A program made the translations under genes and the position numbers. From contig OX439132.1 of the NCBI GenBank assembly GCA_949318235.1, positions 30,826,243-30,890,242 of the forward strand: 64,000 bases of DNA. The letters run 5' to 3'. This DNA is from Ecdyonurus torrentis. Lineage: Eukaryota; Arthropoda; Insecta; Ephemeroptera; Heptageniidae. Shown piece by piece: positions 1 to 11,596 of the stretch. Within the stretch, counting starts at the first letter, position 1, and every line of letters starts with the position of its first letter. Below the pieces are notes generated by a model that searched no databases, had not been told where the DNA came from, and worked only from the letters and a program-made list of their open reading frames with translations.

Positions 1-188
1 GAAATTAGTTTTGTATAGCATAGAAGGGGAAATTTAATCTTTTAGCTTTATACTAAAGTGTAGGGATTGAGTAGTGGGTGGGAGAGATACAGGGTATGTA
101 TATAGAAGCAAGCTAGCAAGCAAGTAGAAGCCAGGTAATTGGGTTAAGACGATGAGAGAACACGAAGAAGAAGAAAATTTTGGTAACC

Positions 189-228
<40 letters not shown>

Positions 229-378
229 ATCGCTGTGTCTGTCTATATCTATATATAGAAACAATATACATTTTAGAATATTATTTTATATATTATAATA
301 GTTTAAGGTACCATATCTCTGCTTATTTCTCTGTATACTCTCTTAATATAATATAAAATTTAACACACAACTATATTG

Positions 379-381
<3 letters not shown>

Positions 382-466
<85 letters not shown>
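382..466. repeat. (GA)n microsatellite, 85 bp
   Basis: Uninterrupted GA dinucleotide run. It is the first of many GA/CT arrays in the window. Confidence 0.95.
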
Positions 467-470
<4 letters not shown>

Positions 471-863
471 CTAGCCATCAAATTAGTCACTAATGAAATT
501 CAATAACATCTAAAAGTTTTCTCAACTATACGAGAATAATAAGGGCTTTCTCTCTATCTCTCTTTATTTCATACAAATTAAAATTAAATGTATAAGAATA
601 AATTTTTGACATCATCAAATGTTTAAATGTTAAACTTCTTCTTAAATTTGTATAGCACCTTAATTTTGTTAAAACGAATTCATAAATATAAATTATACCG
701 ATAAGAATATTATAAAGTTAAGAATGCTTTTTCCTACTAAATAATAAGTAGAGTAATATATATTATATATTTTAATATAAAACTATAAAAACTATGGTAT
801 AATATAAAATAAAAAAGTTTCTGGCATCCTGTTATATGTTTTATGTAGTTTTCTTAGAATGTA

Positions 864-864
864 A

Positions 865-963
<99 letters not shown>

Positions 964-965
964 AT
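864..965. repeat. (AAAT)n tetranucleotide array
   Basis: About 25 AAAT/TTTA units directly abut the R1 copy that follows. Since R1 reads on the - strand here, the array sits where the 3' tail of a retroposed element would be. It may therefore have grown from such a tail, which is inference. Confidence 0.9.
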
Positions 966-1320
966 TAAATGTAAACAAACAAGACGAGGTTACGTCATGA
1001 GTCACGCAGCCAGCTTGAGCAAAAGCAGCTGCGCCTATAGGGTGTGTGCGCATGACGTCATTCTGAGTGCTTTTCGATGCTCATCTTGAGCAATGATTAA
1101 CATTGCTCAGTATAGGGCAAAGGTAGTTTTTGGCTATTTTCTTTGGAAATTAGCTGTTTTTTTTTGTTATTATTATTTTTCTTGCATACTTGAGGTACTA
1201 ATTCAACCTGTTAACAGCATCAATGCTCTCAAAAAAATCGCGAAGTATTTTTAAACTGGCAAAATGTGCCATTTTCCTATACCGGCCAATGTTATTTAGT
1301 ACTCACTTATGACGTCGACT
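966..1320 (-). repeat. Dispersed repeat family R1, copy A
   Basis: The reverse complement of this block aligns over most of its length with 49392-49670 and partly with 30503-30640. Shared landmarks are GTCGACG, GATGCTGTTAA, TTTCCAAAGAAAAT, GAGCAATGTTA and CACCCTATA. Three diverged copies in 64 kb indicate an interspersed repeat. This copy carries a TGAGTCA (998-1004), a palindromic TGACGTCA (1053-1060) and a TGAGCAATG/CATTGCTCA hairpin near 1086-1110. No open frame explains it. The class is unknown; a retroposon with an (ATTT)n tail is one option. Confidence 0.75.
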
Positions 1321-2497
1321 TTAACATGAATGAAACCACCCTATATATGCTACAAATATAATATAAATAATATTGAAATAATAATAGTAATTGACAACAA
1401 CGTTCACCCTCGAATAGCTCCCCAAACAACCTTAGAAAATTATATATTTTAAACATAACATAAAGTTTTGACATTGTACGTATTTCAATTCTGGCTTATT
1501 TTAAAATATATACATATAAATTATTAATTTAATATAAAAAAGTAAATTTTTGTTAAAAAGATTTCTTTAATTTAATATTTTATTATATTTAAGTTTTTTT
1601 TTCTTTTCTTTTTTCCATAGCTAAAAACTTATATAATATTATATATAGCCTGCTGTTGTCTCCAAATTTGAATTATTTATGTTTATTACTACATTATATA
1701 TTTATAAATAGTAATAAATTATTACTATATTAATACTAAAAGTTATATAGAAAGGGATATTAATTATTAAAATATAAAAAATTAATAATTTAGTAATTCT
1801 TTTGATATCTAGAAAAAATATTTTTATTTCATTTTCCTTTTTCTTCGTATATTTTTTCTTTAATATTTTATTAGTATTGATTTACTAGTTATTATTGTTA
1901 TTATTATTATTTTTTAGAAGCTTAATCCAAAGTGGGGGTCAATATTTGTCACCCTCTTTCAATAGTTGAATACAGCGTAAGATATAATACAGACAGTCCT
2001 ATTTGACTGTACGGCGCGCGCAGTTAAAAAGGGTATTTCGTGTAAATCGAGTTTGTGAATTTGCAAGCTGAAAAAGAAAAGGATTTATTTTTATATATAA
2101 AAAAAAAATTTCATACTTATAAAATAACATAAGGTTTATAAAAAATGGGATTTGTAGCTTTAGAAAAATTTCTGTAGAAAACAGTACAAACAAAGCTTTA
2201 TATATATATTATTATATATATTTTTATATTATTTGTTCTCTCTGCATTTTTTTTTATTATATAAAAAATACATATAAGCATACATGTGACTGCTGAAACC
2301 TCATCTATAAATCAATAGAATATACATTATTTATTTATTTCAACTTTTTTTTAACATTTTTTTTTTTTTTTTTTTTTTAGTTCGTTTCGTTTCACACCCC
2401 CATCATAATATTACATGTACATATTATATAAATAAATAATGTTTTTTTAGCTTTTTTTGAAGGTTTACAATATAATAAAAAATATATCGATCTTGTC

Positions 2498-2660
2498 GCG
2501 AAAAAAATGTGTAACTCGTATTTTGTCAGGCGAAGCAAAATGTGTAAGTCGTTTTTTGTCACGCTAAGCAAAATGTGTAACTCGTATTTTGTCACGCGTA
2601 GCAAAATGTCTATCTCGTTTTTTATCACGCGAAGCAAAATGTGTAACTCCACTTTTTGAC
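2498..2660 (-). repeat. Left arm: five 33-bp tandem units
   Basis: The unit reads GCGAAGCAAAATGTGTAA followed by CTCGTATTTTGTCAC or GTCGTTTTTTGTCAC; these two variants alternate. Because 33 is a multiple of three and the unit has no stop in one frame, the array gives an 11-residue periodic translation. I regard that as a by-product of the repeat, not a protein. Confidence 0.9.
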
Positions 2661-3410
2661 AAAAATGATTTTTTTAATGTTTTGAATTCTTTGAATTATG
2701 TACTTCCTTGAGCTCATTTTTTATTGTTTGAATCGATTTATTTATTAAGTTATTGTTTATTTCTTATCGCTTCTCTTGGTCAATCTTAAAACGCATATTT
2801 AGTTATAAATTTAATCGCTAGGTGGAACTTTTTTTATTTAAAAAATAATAGTTTTAAAAGAGAAGTACCAATGTTACAGAGTTTTAAAACTTATAACTAA
2901 CTAATTTTATTGCCCTAATAATTTCAAATTGTTTACTTATGAGCTGTATTCTATATTTCTAAAATTATTAATTATTGAAAACAAGGAGCCTGTATTTTCA
3001 ATAATGTCGTGATACATTTTTAAGAATTATGTAATTATAATTTTATTTTAGTTGTTTCTTTGTACAGTTGGTGTGCAAATTTTTCGAAAAACACGTGGGC
3101 GTGTTAGTGTGGATATGATTACGTAAAATTAAGAACAATGATAAGAATAAGCCTATTTTTATTTGAATTTATGACATTAAAATTATTATTTATTTAAATA
3201 ATGCACTTTTTAGCTTACCTAGTATAAAGTTTTAATAAAAGAAAAGCAATATTACTCATAAATCATGCATTTTGTTTGCTATAATAATATCTTGTAAAAA
3301 TTTTGTTTGAAAAATTAATTAAGCATAAAAAATTAGGTTATTTAATATTTAAAACAATATTATATATAATATTTTTTTACAAACGCTTCTCCTGTAAAAT
3401 TTCTTATTTA

Positions 3411-3565
3411 CGACTTACACATTTTGCTACGCGTGACAAAAAACGAGATACACATTTTGCTACGCGTGACAAAATACGAGTTACACATTTTGCTTAGCGT
3501 GACAAAAAACGACTTACACATTTTGCTTCACCTGACAAAATACGAGTTACACATTTTTTTCGCAA
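3411..3565 (+). repeat. Right arm: inverted array of the 33-bp unit
   Basis: Units ending in ACACATTTTGCTACGCGTGA repeat every 33 bp and are the reverse complement of the left arm, in mirror order. The outermost unit on each side carries the same A7/T7 variant next to CGC. This shows that the arms derive from a single inverted structure and not from two independent arrays. Confidence 0.9.
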
Positions 3566-3668
3566 CATTATCGATATACTAAATTGGACCTTACGTTATA
3601 AGAATTGATGGTTTATGTGTTAGGGTGCTATAGGGCCTTGTGTATGGCTAGAAGGTGGAAGGGGGGGT

Positions 3669-3676
3669 TATAAAAG
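3669..3676 (+). promoter_or_regulatory. TATA box of the bab promoter
   Basis: A consensus TATAAAAG sits between runs of seven and six G. Transcription would be expected to start about 30 bp downstream, near 3700. There the sequence turns sharply GC-rich (3710-3775), unlike anything else nearby. An Inr-like TCAGTT at 3890-3895 is an alternative start. Placement about 440 bp before the coding start supports the assignment. The exact start site is inferred. Confidence 0.55.
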
Positions 3677-3699
3677 GGGGGTATTGGGGGGAAAGGAGG

Positions 3700-4116
3700 A
3701 GAGACCTTATACTCGCGGCTGTGGTGCGCGCGGCACGGCGGCCTTACGGCGGCGCGGCGGTCTCTAGTCGGCACCACCACACACAGTTTCATTTCAATCA
3801 GACGAGCTTGTCTCGTGGTACAGACAACAACACAGAATTTACATCTCTCTCTGCGCTCCCGTGTGTACATCTCTCGTTTACGTACGACATCAGTTGTTGT
3901 TTTTACTTATAAACATTCAAAATCTTAATAATTATTAAGTGACATTCTATTTTAAGTGTATATCTATATGTGTGTTAGTATATTAAATATTAATATAGAA
4001 CATTTGTGTGTGTTTTTTGCTTCTAAATTAGGAATTATGATAAACTGATATAGACAGTGTATTTATTACAATAATAAAAAAAAAGTTTGAATATTTATAT
4101 TTAATAAGTGTCAACA
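3700..4116 (+). promoter_or_regulatory. Probable bab 5' leader
   Basis: This runs from the expected start below the TATA box to the ATG. The first third is GC-rich, with several GGCGG and CACCAC stretches; the rest is AT-rich. It contains one upstream ORF (3968-4048). A weak acceptor-like TAAATTAG at about 4024-4031 leaves open an untranslated first exon further upstream, so the leader could be shorter and spliced. Confidence 0.45.
3968..4048 (+). CDS. Upstream ORF in the bab leader (26 codons)
   Basis: ATG at 3968 opens a 26-residue frame closed by TGA at 4046-4048, 68 nt before the main ATG. Its start context (TATATG) is weak, so leaky scanning is likely. It is the only ATG-initiated frame seen between the expected transcription start and the bab ATG. 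An upstream ORF could dampen translation of bab; this is inference from position only. Confidence 0.3.
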   Translation: MCVSILNINIEHLCVFFASKLGIMIN

Positions 4117-5100
4117 ATGCAGCATCATAACGCAATGACGTCACCACCACAACAATTCTGCCTACGTTGGAATAATTATCAAAGTAATTTAACAAATGTA
4201 TTTGATCAACTACTTCAGAGTGAGGCATTTGTTGATGTAACTTTAGCATGTGATGGACATTCGGTAAAAGCACATAAGATGGTATTATCAGCATGTAGTC
4301 CATATTTTCAAACATTATTTTTTGAAAATCCATGTAGACATCCTATAGTTATATTAAAAGATATTAAATGGCCAGAATTAAAAGCTGCAGTAGAATTTAT
4401 GTATAGAGGTGAAATTAATGTATTACAAGAACAAATTGGACCATTATTAAAAGTTGCTGAGACATTAAAAATACGTGGACTTGCTGATGTAAATAATGAA
4501 ATGGAAAATCCAGCTTCAGTATCTGAGCAGTCACGTGGATCGCCTGTTGACTCTGTCATGTCGCCATCTCCTAATAAATGTAATAACAACATTACAGGGG
4601 TTAATATCAATAAGACCCCGTTATTGGACCCACGTAATGACCCTAGATTCTGGCGTGGAGAACATGACGATGATCCAATATCTCTCAAAGTACCAGTGTC
4701 ATCATCTTCATCACATCGTAAGAAACGACGTCGTGCTTCAGGTGGAGAACGCTCCACGTGTTCAAGCGCTTCAAGTCCTGAAGAAGCAGCTACAAGTGCA
4801 GCTTCTTTAGCTGCAGCGGGAGCAGCAGCTCATATGGAACTTCTTGAAAGTGTTGCGGCTGCTGGAGGACTCATGGAACCGGCTGTAGCGGCTGCAGCAG
4901 CCGCAGCGGTAGCAGCAGCAGCAGCGGCCGCTGCTGGACTCTCACCACCTTCAGGAAACTCGGACCATTGTCGTCAACCTCCAGGAACTCCAGATCTACC
5001 CCCACCGTCCTTACCTCTACCTCCCCCACCTCCACCTTCTGTAGCTGATGACATGGAGATCAAGCCCGGCATCGCGGAGATGATCCTTGAGGAGGAAAGG
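4117..5100 (+). CDS. bab: bric-a-brac-type BTB transcription factor, first coding exon (5' partial gene)
   Basis: Bab proteins are nuclear BTB plus pipsqueak-domain DNA-binding regulators that pattern limbs, ovary and abdominal pigmentation in Drosophila. I start at ATG 4117 because its context CAACAATG is a strong insect start. The frame stays open up to a GTG at 4108 but has no ATG there, and an in-frame TAA lies at 4105. The exon encodes 328 residues. BTB of the TTK type spans about 12-125: FCLRWNNYQ at the start, AFVDVTLACDG, KAHKMVLSACSPYF, EFMYRGEIN. Then come a Ser-rich linker, a basic patch RKKRRR (201-206, possible nuclear signal), an Ala-rich tract (about 224-275), a Pro tract (about 280-307), and DDMEIKPGIAEMILEEER at the end. 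That last motif immediately precedes the pipsqueak region in fly Bab1/Bab2 and separates this from broad, tramtrack and pipsqueak. Whether it is bab1 or bab2 is not resolved. The Ala codons are mixed, so the tract is not a fresh trinucleotide expansion. Confidence 0.93.
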
Positions 5101-5106
5101 GTGAGT
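5101..5106 (+). other. Splice donor of bab coding exon 1
   Basis: AGG|GTGAGT is a strong 5' splice site, right after the last residue of the EEER motif. The exon ends on a whole codon (phase 0). The open frame runs 18 codons into the intron before TAG, so an unspliced or intron-retained message would make a truncated BTB-only protein. Confidence 0.85.
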
Positions 5107-6536
5107 GTTCACTTTCTTTTATCATTTTATTACCTGCATGACCACACCCCTTTCTAGTAGACAAGAGTAGATGACCATGTCTTTCCACAGGTATTTACAT
5201 TATATGGTTTTACAGTAAAAAACTACACGCGGGAATCAATTCCAAACATGACGACAAAAGAATATCACTTTTGTATATAAAAGCATGAACACGCTGTCTT
5301 TTTTGTTAGTATGGCATATTGTAGCAACAGGGTGCAGAAAAAAAAAAGAAACTACATCAGAACTTCATCAAATTAAATAAAATATAATCCAACATTAATA
5401 CCAATCTTATATCTAATAAAAATAAAACTGTTTCATATTTTTTCAAGAAGCTGACGATTACAAGAATTTTAAAATAAATTGTTATTGTATTAAATATATT
5501 TTTATAGAAGATTTCAAATTTATAATAATGTTGAAAAAATCTCTACTGTAAATCAGCATTTATTTTATATAATTATAATCAAATTGCATTTCATTTTGGT
5601 TATCTTTATGATACAATACGAAGTATTAATGTTGAAACATAAATTGAAAAAAAGACACAGACATAAAAAGAAGGCTAGTTGTTCGTTAAGTGTTAATTTG
5701 TTTCCTATATGAAATTTTGAAACAATTAGCACATCTGTACTAAAAAAAAGTAAATTATCATATCTTACAAAGAAAGTTATAATCAAAACCTTCCAATAAT
5801 TATATAACACGATAACGTGTAAAAAATTTCTGTGTATATAAATATATTCTGTGTTCTGTTACAAAAGGATAGTAAGACCTTAACTGACAGTGACGTAAAA
5901 AGACAAATGTCTTCTATAATGTCATTCAATTATACTGCTTTTTTATCTGACTATTTAGAAAATGATTTTCATATATATTATATGAATCTTTTAAAATCTG
6001 CACATGCTATGAATCACATCTATGATTTTACGTTTTTTTATAATAAAAACGTGCAAAGTATGTGAAATCTTAAAAGTAACTGAATCATAAAAAAACTTAA
6101 TAGGGAATAGTAAGAAATAATTAATCTCTATAGTGTCCAAGCAAATACAAAATTATTTAATATTGAAAACTTTCTCTAGCTCTAAATAATACAAATAAAA
6201 ATCTGTAGAAAATAAAACGATATAATTAAATTATATTTTTAAATTAAAATGAATAGAAAATAATATACAAAAAAAAAAATTATATAATTAAATTTTTTTT
6301 AATAATAATTATTACGTCAATCAGTAAAACGTAATATACAAAAATATGTATATTTATATGTTACTTGAATAGATTTAATAATATAATTAATTAATATATA
6401 AAACAAAAAAATATAATTAGTAACTGAATTGAAAATAATTGAATTATATATATATATACGTACGTATATATATTGTATAACAATTGAAAAGCAGTATGCA
6501 GTTAATATCGGAAACAAAAACGTGTGTGGGTAAATA

Positions 6537-6664
<128 letters not shown>

Positions 6665-7614
6665 CATAATATATTACTCAATTTATTTATCACGCCGAGC
6701 TATATAATAACATAAATGTTTAATAAATTTTATTATAATAAAACAAAATGAACATTGGAGGAGTAATTAACGGAAGGATATTCTTAATTAGTATTATATT
6801 TATAACATCAGAGATTCGAAAACTATTAAATGAATCACTTTTACAGCAAATATTAACAATGGTAAATTAAAACAATAAGGTTATAAAAATAATGCATATT
6901 TTTTTTGTTAAATTAACTATTCATACGTATGTGTTAAATTAAAATAAAAAAAAATTATGTTTGCTCCACAATATTACGTATATTAAAAAAAAACTGTTGT
7001 TATTTTTTCTGTTCTTGAATTCTTATTCTCTTTCTCTCGCTTTCTCTGCTCGTAGTTTATTCATATAATATAATATTACTGTAAAAAAACCTCTGTATAT
7101 TTTATTATTAAATTATTCATCTATTCTCTCTCCATTTATTTATCACCTCTAAATTAAATATTTATATTTCGTATTACATTTTCAATTCAATTATTTATAA
7201 TTTCATAAATACATTATCTTTATATATGTCTAATAAAAATTAAAAATTTATAAACTTAAAAAAAATTACATTTTTTATATTAAAAAAAATCTACGTATAT
7301 ATATATATACATATATATAATATGAGGGATATAACATATATATTATATATAAAAGGTGTTATTTTTGTATTTTCTGGAAGTAGGAGGGTTAGGAATGAGA
7401 GAGAGAGAGAGAGAGAGAGAGGAAGAAAAAAGTGTTGGGATAAAAAATAGGAAGGCGATTTACATTTTACATGTTCAGTAGCACATAACAAAGCTGTAAA
7501 CTTGTCTAGAGAAATGCTTGTTTTATTCGTTTTTATTTCTTTTTTTATTCTTTTTAAATAAATAATATTGTACTGCTTATATTGAGTTTTTTTTCACGTT
7601 ATAGTATAAAGAGA

Positions 7615-7650
<36 letters not shown>

Positions 7651-8206
7651 TTAGAAAATAGAAGTTAAAAAACATATATATTTATATATCCTACTATATA
7701 GTAGTAGAAACATTTAAAATATTTATTTGCATGTAAAAAGACTAAACTGACATTAAATATTAAGGTATACGCTGCAAGCGATATGCCCCGTGAACATTAC
7801 AAACGACGTATAGTATAGTAGCCCCCCGTACCTCCTATATATATATATATATATATATAATTTATACTTATATATATATATATATACATATACATACTAA
7901 CATACCCACCCACCTATACTATAGTTGTACCTCCAAGTACAAGTGTATATAACGTCCCATTTGGCGCTCTCTCTCTCTCTCTCTCTCTATGTCTCGATCC
8001 TTTTTATTTGTTAAGCTTCAATTACATGGTGAAAAAGAAAAAAAAATCAACTGAATTTAAGAATTCTATGTCCAAGATTCTATTTTATACAGTATATCGC
8101 AATGAGAGAAACAAATGAAAAGTTCTTTGATATAATTTATATCGTATATAAAGCAATACGATATGTTTTCATATATATATTATGGAACAATTGTGACAAA
8201 ATCTTT

Positions 8207-8237
<31 letters not shown>

Positions 8238-9714
8238 TTTTTTATATGTTTCTGTAAGTTTCCTTGAAATATGAGTCGTGGAGATTTTTCTCTGTTATTT
8301 TAAAATTATTTTGCTTCAAAATGTGTTAGCAAATTGAGTATCGTATAATTAGAATTCAGCTAAAACGATTGCTATCATTGAAATTAGTACGTTTTTTTTT
8401 TCACTAGATCGAATGGATTTTATTTCCTAATTTTAAACATTCAATAATATTTTACCAACGTTCACGACGATAAAGATATTATAAATTGAAAAAAAAGTAT
8501 ATTTAGCTTAATTTTCATATTAATATTTCATATTCAATGATTTGATTATTTCAAATAATTCAAAATATATCCATTTATGTTCTTGACGACATGTAACTTG
8601 AGCTTTCCGGACACATTTTTGTGTACGTAGAAAATTGTAAAACACACTACAAAACTACGTACAATTCTTGTCTTTGCTGAGCCTCTCTTGTTCTACCTCT
8701 AGATTTTTTTTTAAGCACAAAAAGCATGAAACATGCAGCTTCCAATTTCCGACACATTTTAAATATTCAAATGTTATTATTCAGAAAAGAAAGAAAGAAA
8801 CTTTATATATTATATTAATATAAAATAAACTTTCATCCTTTTCTTCTCTTTTTCTCCTTTTTTTCCATTTCATATTATTTTATTCTCTACAAAATATTAT
8901 AATACATATTATAAAAGAAGTCTAAAAATACTATATTATTATTATATTATTATATTGAAAAATAATGCACAAAACTTTTAAATTATGCTTGCCTTGCTTA
9001 GAGTTTTTTGTTATATAAATTTATTTTAACTTTATTATTTTTATATAAGCGCATTACTAATTTTATTACTTTACTGTATAATATAAAAAATAAATTAAAA
9101 AAAAAAACACATTTTGGTGTGGAAAATATTTTCCGATTATTATTATATTATATGTAGAAAAATAACAATGAAAAAAAAAAAAAAAAAAAAAAAAAGCTGG
9201 AAAACATTAATACGTTTATTATTTGTATGTAGTACATACACAACTTATATTATTTGTGTAGTAAATACACAACTATATGGTATAAACTGTACTTTATTTC
9301 ATTTTAACAGCATACCAATGTATTTGTAAGACGACTAAATTTAACGTTTTGCTCCATATACATGGTATTAAATAACAATTTGTATCACAATACTTGTACT
9401 AAAAAGTGCAATGGATATCTATTTGCAAAAGTTGAATTTGGAATTAAAATTTATCACTGCCCACTGTGATTACTGCATGAGCAATAATTAAACTTTTCTA
9501 TTAAACAGTTCCTTTCATACATTTTTTTTTATCTATATATTATATAGTAAAATGTTATATAGTCTTATATATTTGCATTATTTTATAAATTATGATATTT
9601 TCTCGAATAAAAACGTCACTTGCAAATATAAAGTTATCAAGATCGATGCATATTTATTTTATACATAAAGACAGAACAATTTTTGGCGCCAGGTTACTAA
9701 CAATGTACAGTATT

Positions 9715-9730
9715 GGGGGGGGGGGGGGGG
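9715..9730. repeat. G16 homopolymer
   Basis: A 16-base G run within a GC-richer patch, followed by GGGGG at 9741-9745. Such a run is a quadruplex candidate and is rare in DNA this AT-rich. Confidence 0.9.
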
Positions 9731-10381
9731 TGAGTTACATGGGGGCTAACATGTGGTAATAAGTGAAGAGGGTGCGAGATATCTGTCTATATCGATCGTC
9801 ATTTGTTTTAAGCACCAGCCGGCTTTATAATTAATGCCACCCTTATACCTCCTCCCTGTTTATGATATCAAGAAAAAATAAAAGTAAAATAAATGTATAT
9901 AATATAATAAAAGAATTTTTATGATGCTAATAATTTTAAACATTTTTTTTTCTAGAGTATATTGTATATTTATTTCTACAGAATATAAAAAATAATCAAA
10001 GTAAAAACATTCCCGTATATTTTTTTCAATAATAATTTTTTTGAAATATATATTATACAGAAAAAAAAAGTATATATATGTCGTATATTTTTATAGTACT
10101 TCCTGTATATCGTTTATAATAATTTTTTTCCACATATATTATGACCGAGTATGTATATGTTTCTACACTTTATGTCTATAGATGCATATGTCATTATTTT
10201 TTCACGCCACCCTTTTTTTTTTTTTTTTTTTTTTTTTTGTTTCTCTCATCTCGCATTATGATGAGTATCTTTCCCTTCAGTATACGCCTCCCCTAAAAAA
10301 AAATAAACCTGCACATATATTTATATAAATACGTCAGGTCTAAATAATGATAGAGCATGTTTTTTTATATAATATAAAATA

Positions 10382-10452
<71 letters not shown>

Positions 10453-10570
10453 TATTTCATTTCAAGGATATAATAATTTATGATACTGAAATATAATTAT
10501 ATCTGGGACCTTATATAAGTTTAGAATTATATACATTAAAAAAATTCAAATATAAAAATATATAGATACA

Positions 10571-10618
<48 letters not shown>

Positions 10619-11106
10619 GTATATATATTCTTATTTCAAGTTATAGAATTTCTTAATCAATTATTTTTTAATATTTTTTTGTGTGCTTGATAAAAAAAAT
10701 AAAATAATAATATTACATTTGATGGCATCATTTAGAGAGTGTTTGTGATTTCGTTTTGCAAAGTACATTATGTCCATTTTTTTTTTAGATGTTCATAATA
10801 TTTTTACTTATAAAGATGCTTGCGTTTCTATCTCATTATTACATTTTTTAAGTCATAAAAATGAAAGCGAAGAAAACATTATATCTTATTGTGAAAATAA
10901 GAAAAAGAAGAAGAAGAAGAAAAAAAAACTCTATAAAAAGTTGTATTTTAAGTATTTTTGTACGTGATGAAAAGTCTATAAAATATTATAGCCTTTTTTT
11001 TTTTTTTTTTTTTTTTTTTCTTTTTGAATAATAAACATTTTTTTCTTGAAAAAAGTACCCTATCCTTCTTATCTTTTTTTTTACTGATGAAAAACTTATA
11101 TGATGG

Positions 11107-11164
<58 letters not shown>

Positions 11165-11535
11165 AAAGATAGAGGGGAACTTAAAAATAAAGAAAAATGT
11201 TTGTGATAGTATTATTTTTGAAGTTCATGACTTAACGAGAAACGTGCATAAAATGAAAAAGAAGAGAGAGAGAGAGAGAGAGAGGAATGCATATATCACA
11301 TTGTAAAAACAATCACGCTATAAGATTGCATCATAACTATCGATAAGCTATACTGATCTCATTGCACTTTTGACTATTGAGTATTGAAATACTCTTGCTC
11401 AAGTTGTTATTTTGATGTACTCTAGGTACAGGACAGTAGTTATAATATATAGTTGTTTTAAATAAAAATATTAAAGAGAACTCAAACTTAGACTCATAAT
11501 ATATCATTTTGTAAAATATATTATATATATATGTG

Positions 11536-11596
<61 letters not shown>

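Larger units (their letters stand above)
1..2482. other. Upstream AT-rich intergenic DNA
   Basis: I see no convincing gene. The stretch holds (CT)n at about 192-221, (GA)n at 382-466, an (AAAT)n array at 864-965, an R1 repeat copy at 966-1320, and long AT-rich DNA with short TTA runs. A more GC-rich patch at about 1921-2050 includes an ACAGTC/GACTGT inverted pair near 1990-2010. It could be regulatory because it lies about 1.7 kb upstream of the bab promoter, but nothing in it identifies a function. The short open frames here are low-complexity translations of microsatellites. Confidence 0.6.
2483..3578. mobile_element. Foldback-like inverted-repeat element upstream of bab
   Basis: The two ends are inverted copies of each other. 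TATATCGAT and then GCGAAAAAAATGTGTAACTC on the left are matched in reverse complement on the right. Each arm continues as an array of a 33-bp unit (2498-2660 and 3411-3565), and about 750 bp of AT-rich unique DNA lies between. Long terminal inverted repeats made of internal tandem units are the hallmark of Foldback-type DNA transposons. No transposase frame is present, so it would be non-autonomous. ATCGAT occurs at both outer edges, but since it is palindromic I cannot tell target duplication from element end. A satellite-derived inverted duplication is the alternative. Confidence 0.7.

Noticed and set aside
2392..2652. 86-codon minus-strand frame with an 11-residue repeat (LHILLRVTKYE-like)
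   Set aside because: Fully explained by the 33-bp tandem units of the foldback arm; the mirror arm gives a different peptide.
4108..4116. GTG at 4108 as a start codon extending the protein by three residues
   Set aside because: Nuclear genes of animals start at ATG; ATG 4117 has a strong CAACA context.
4308..4757. 149-codon open frame on the minus strand over the bab exon
   Set aside because: It is a shadow of the bab coding frame, with no family similarity and no independent signals.
5832..6065. 77-codon frame in the intron with ordinary-looking residues
   Set aside because: No family recognised, weak context, and a preceding acceptor-like AAAAG is poor; not strong enough to call.
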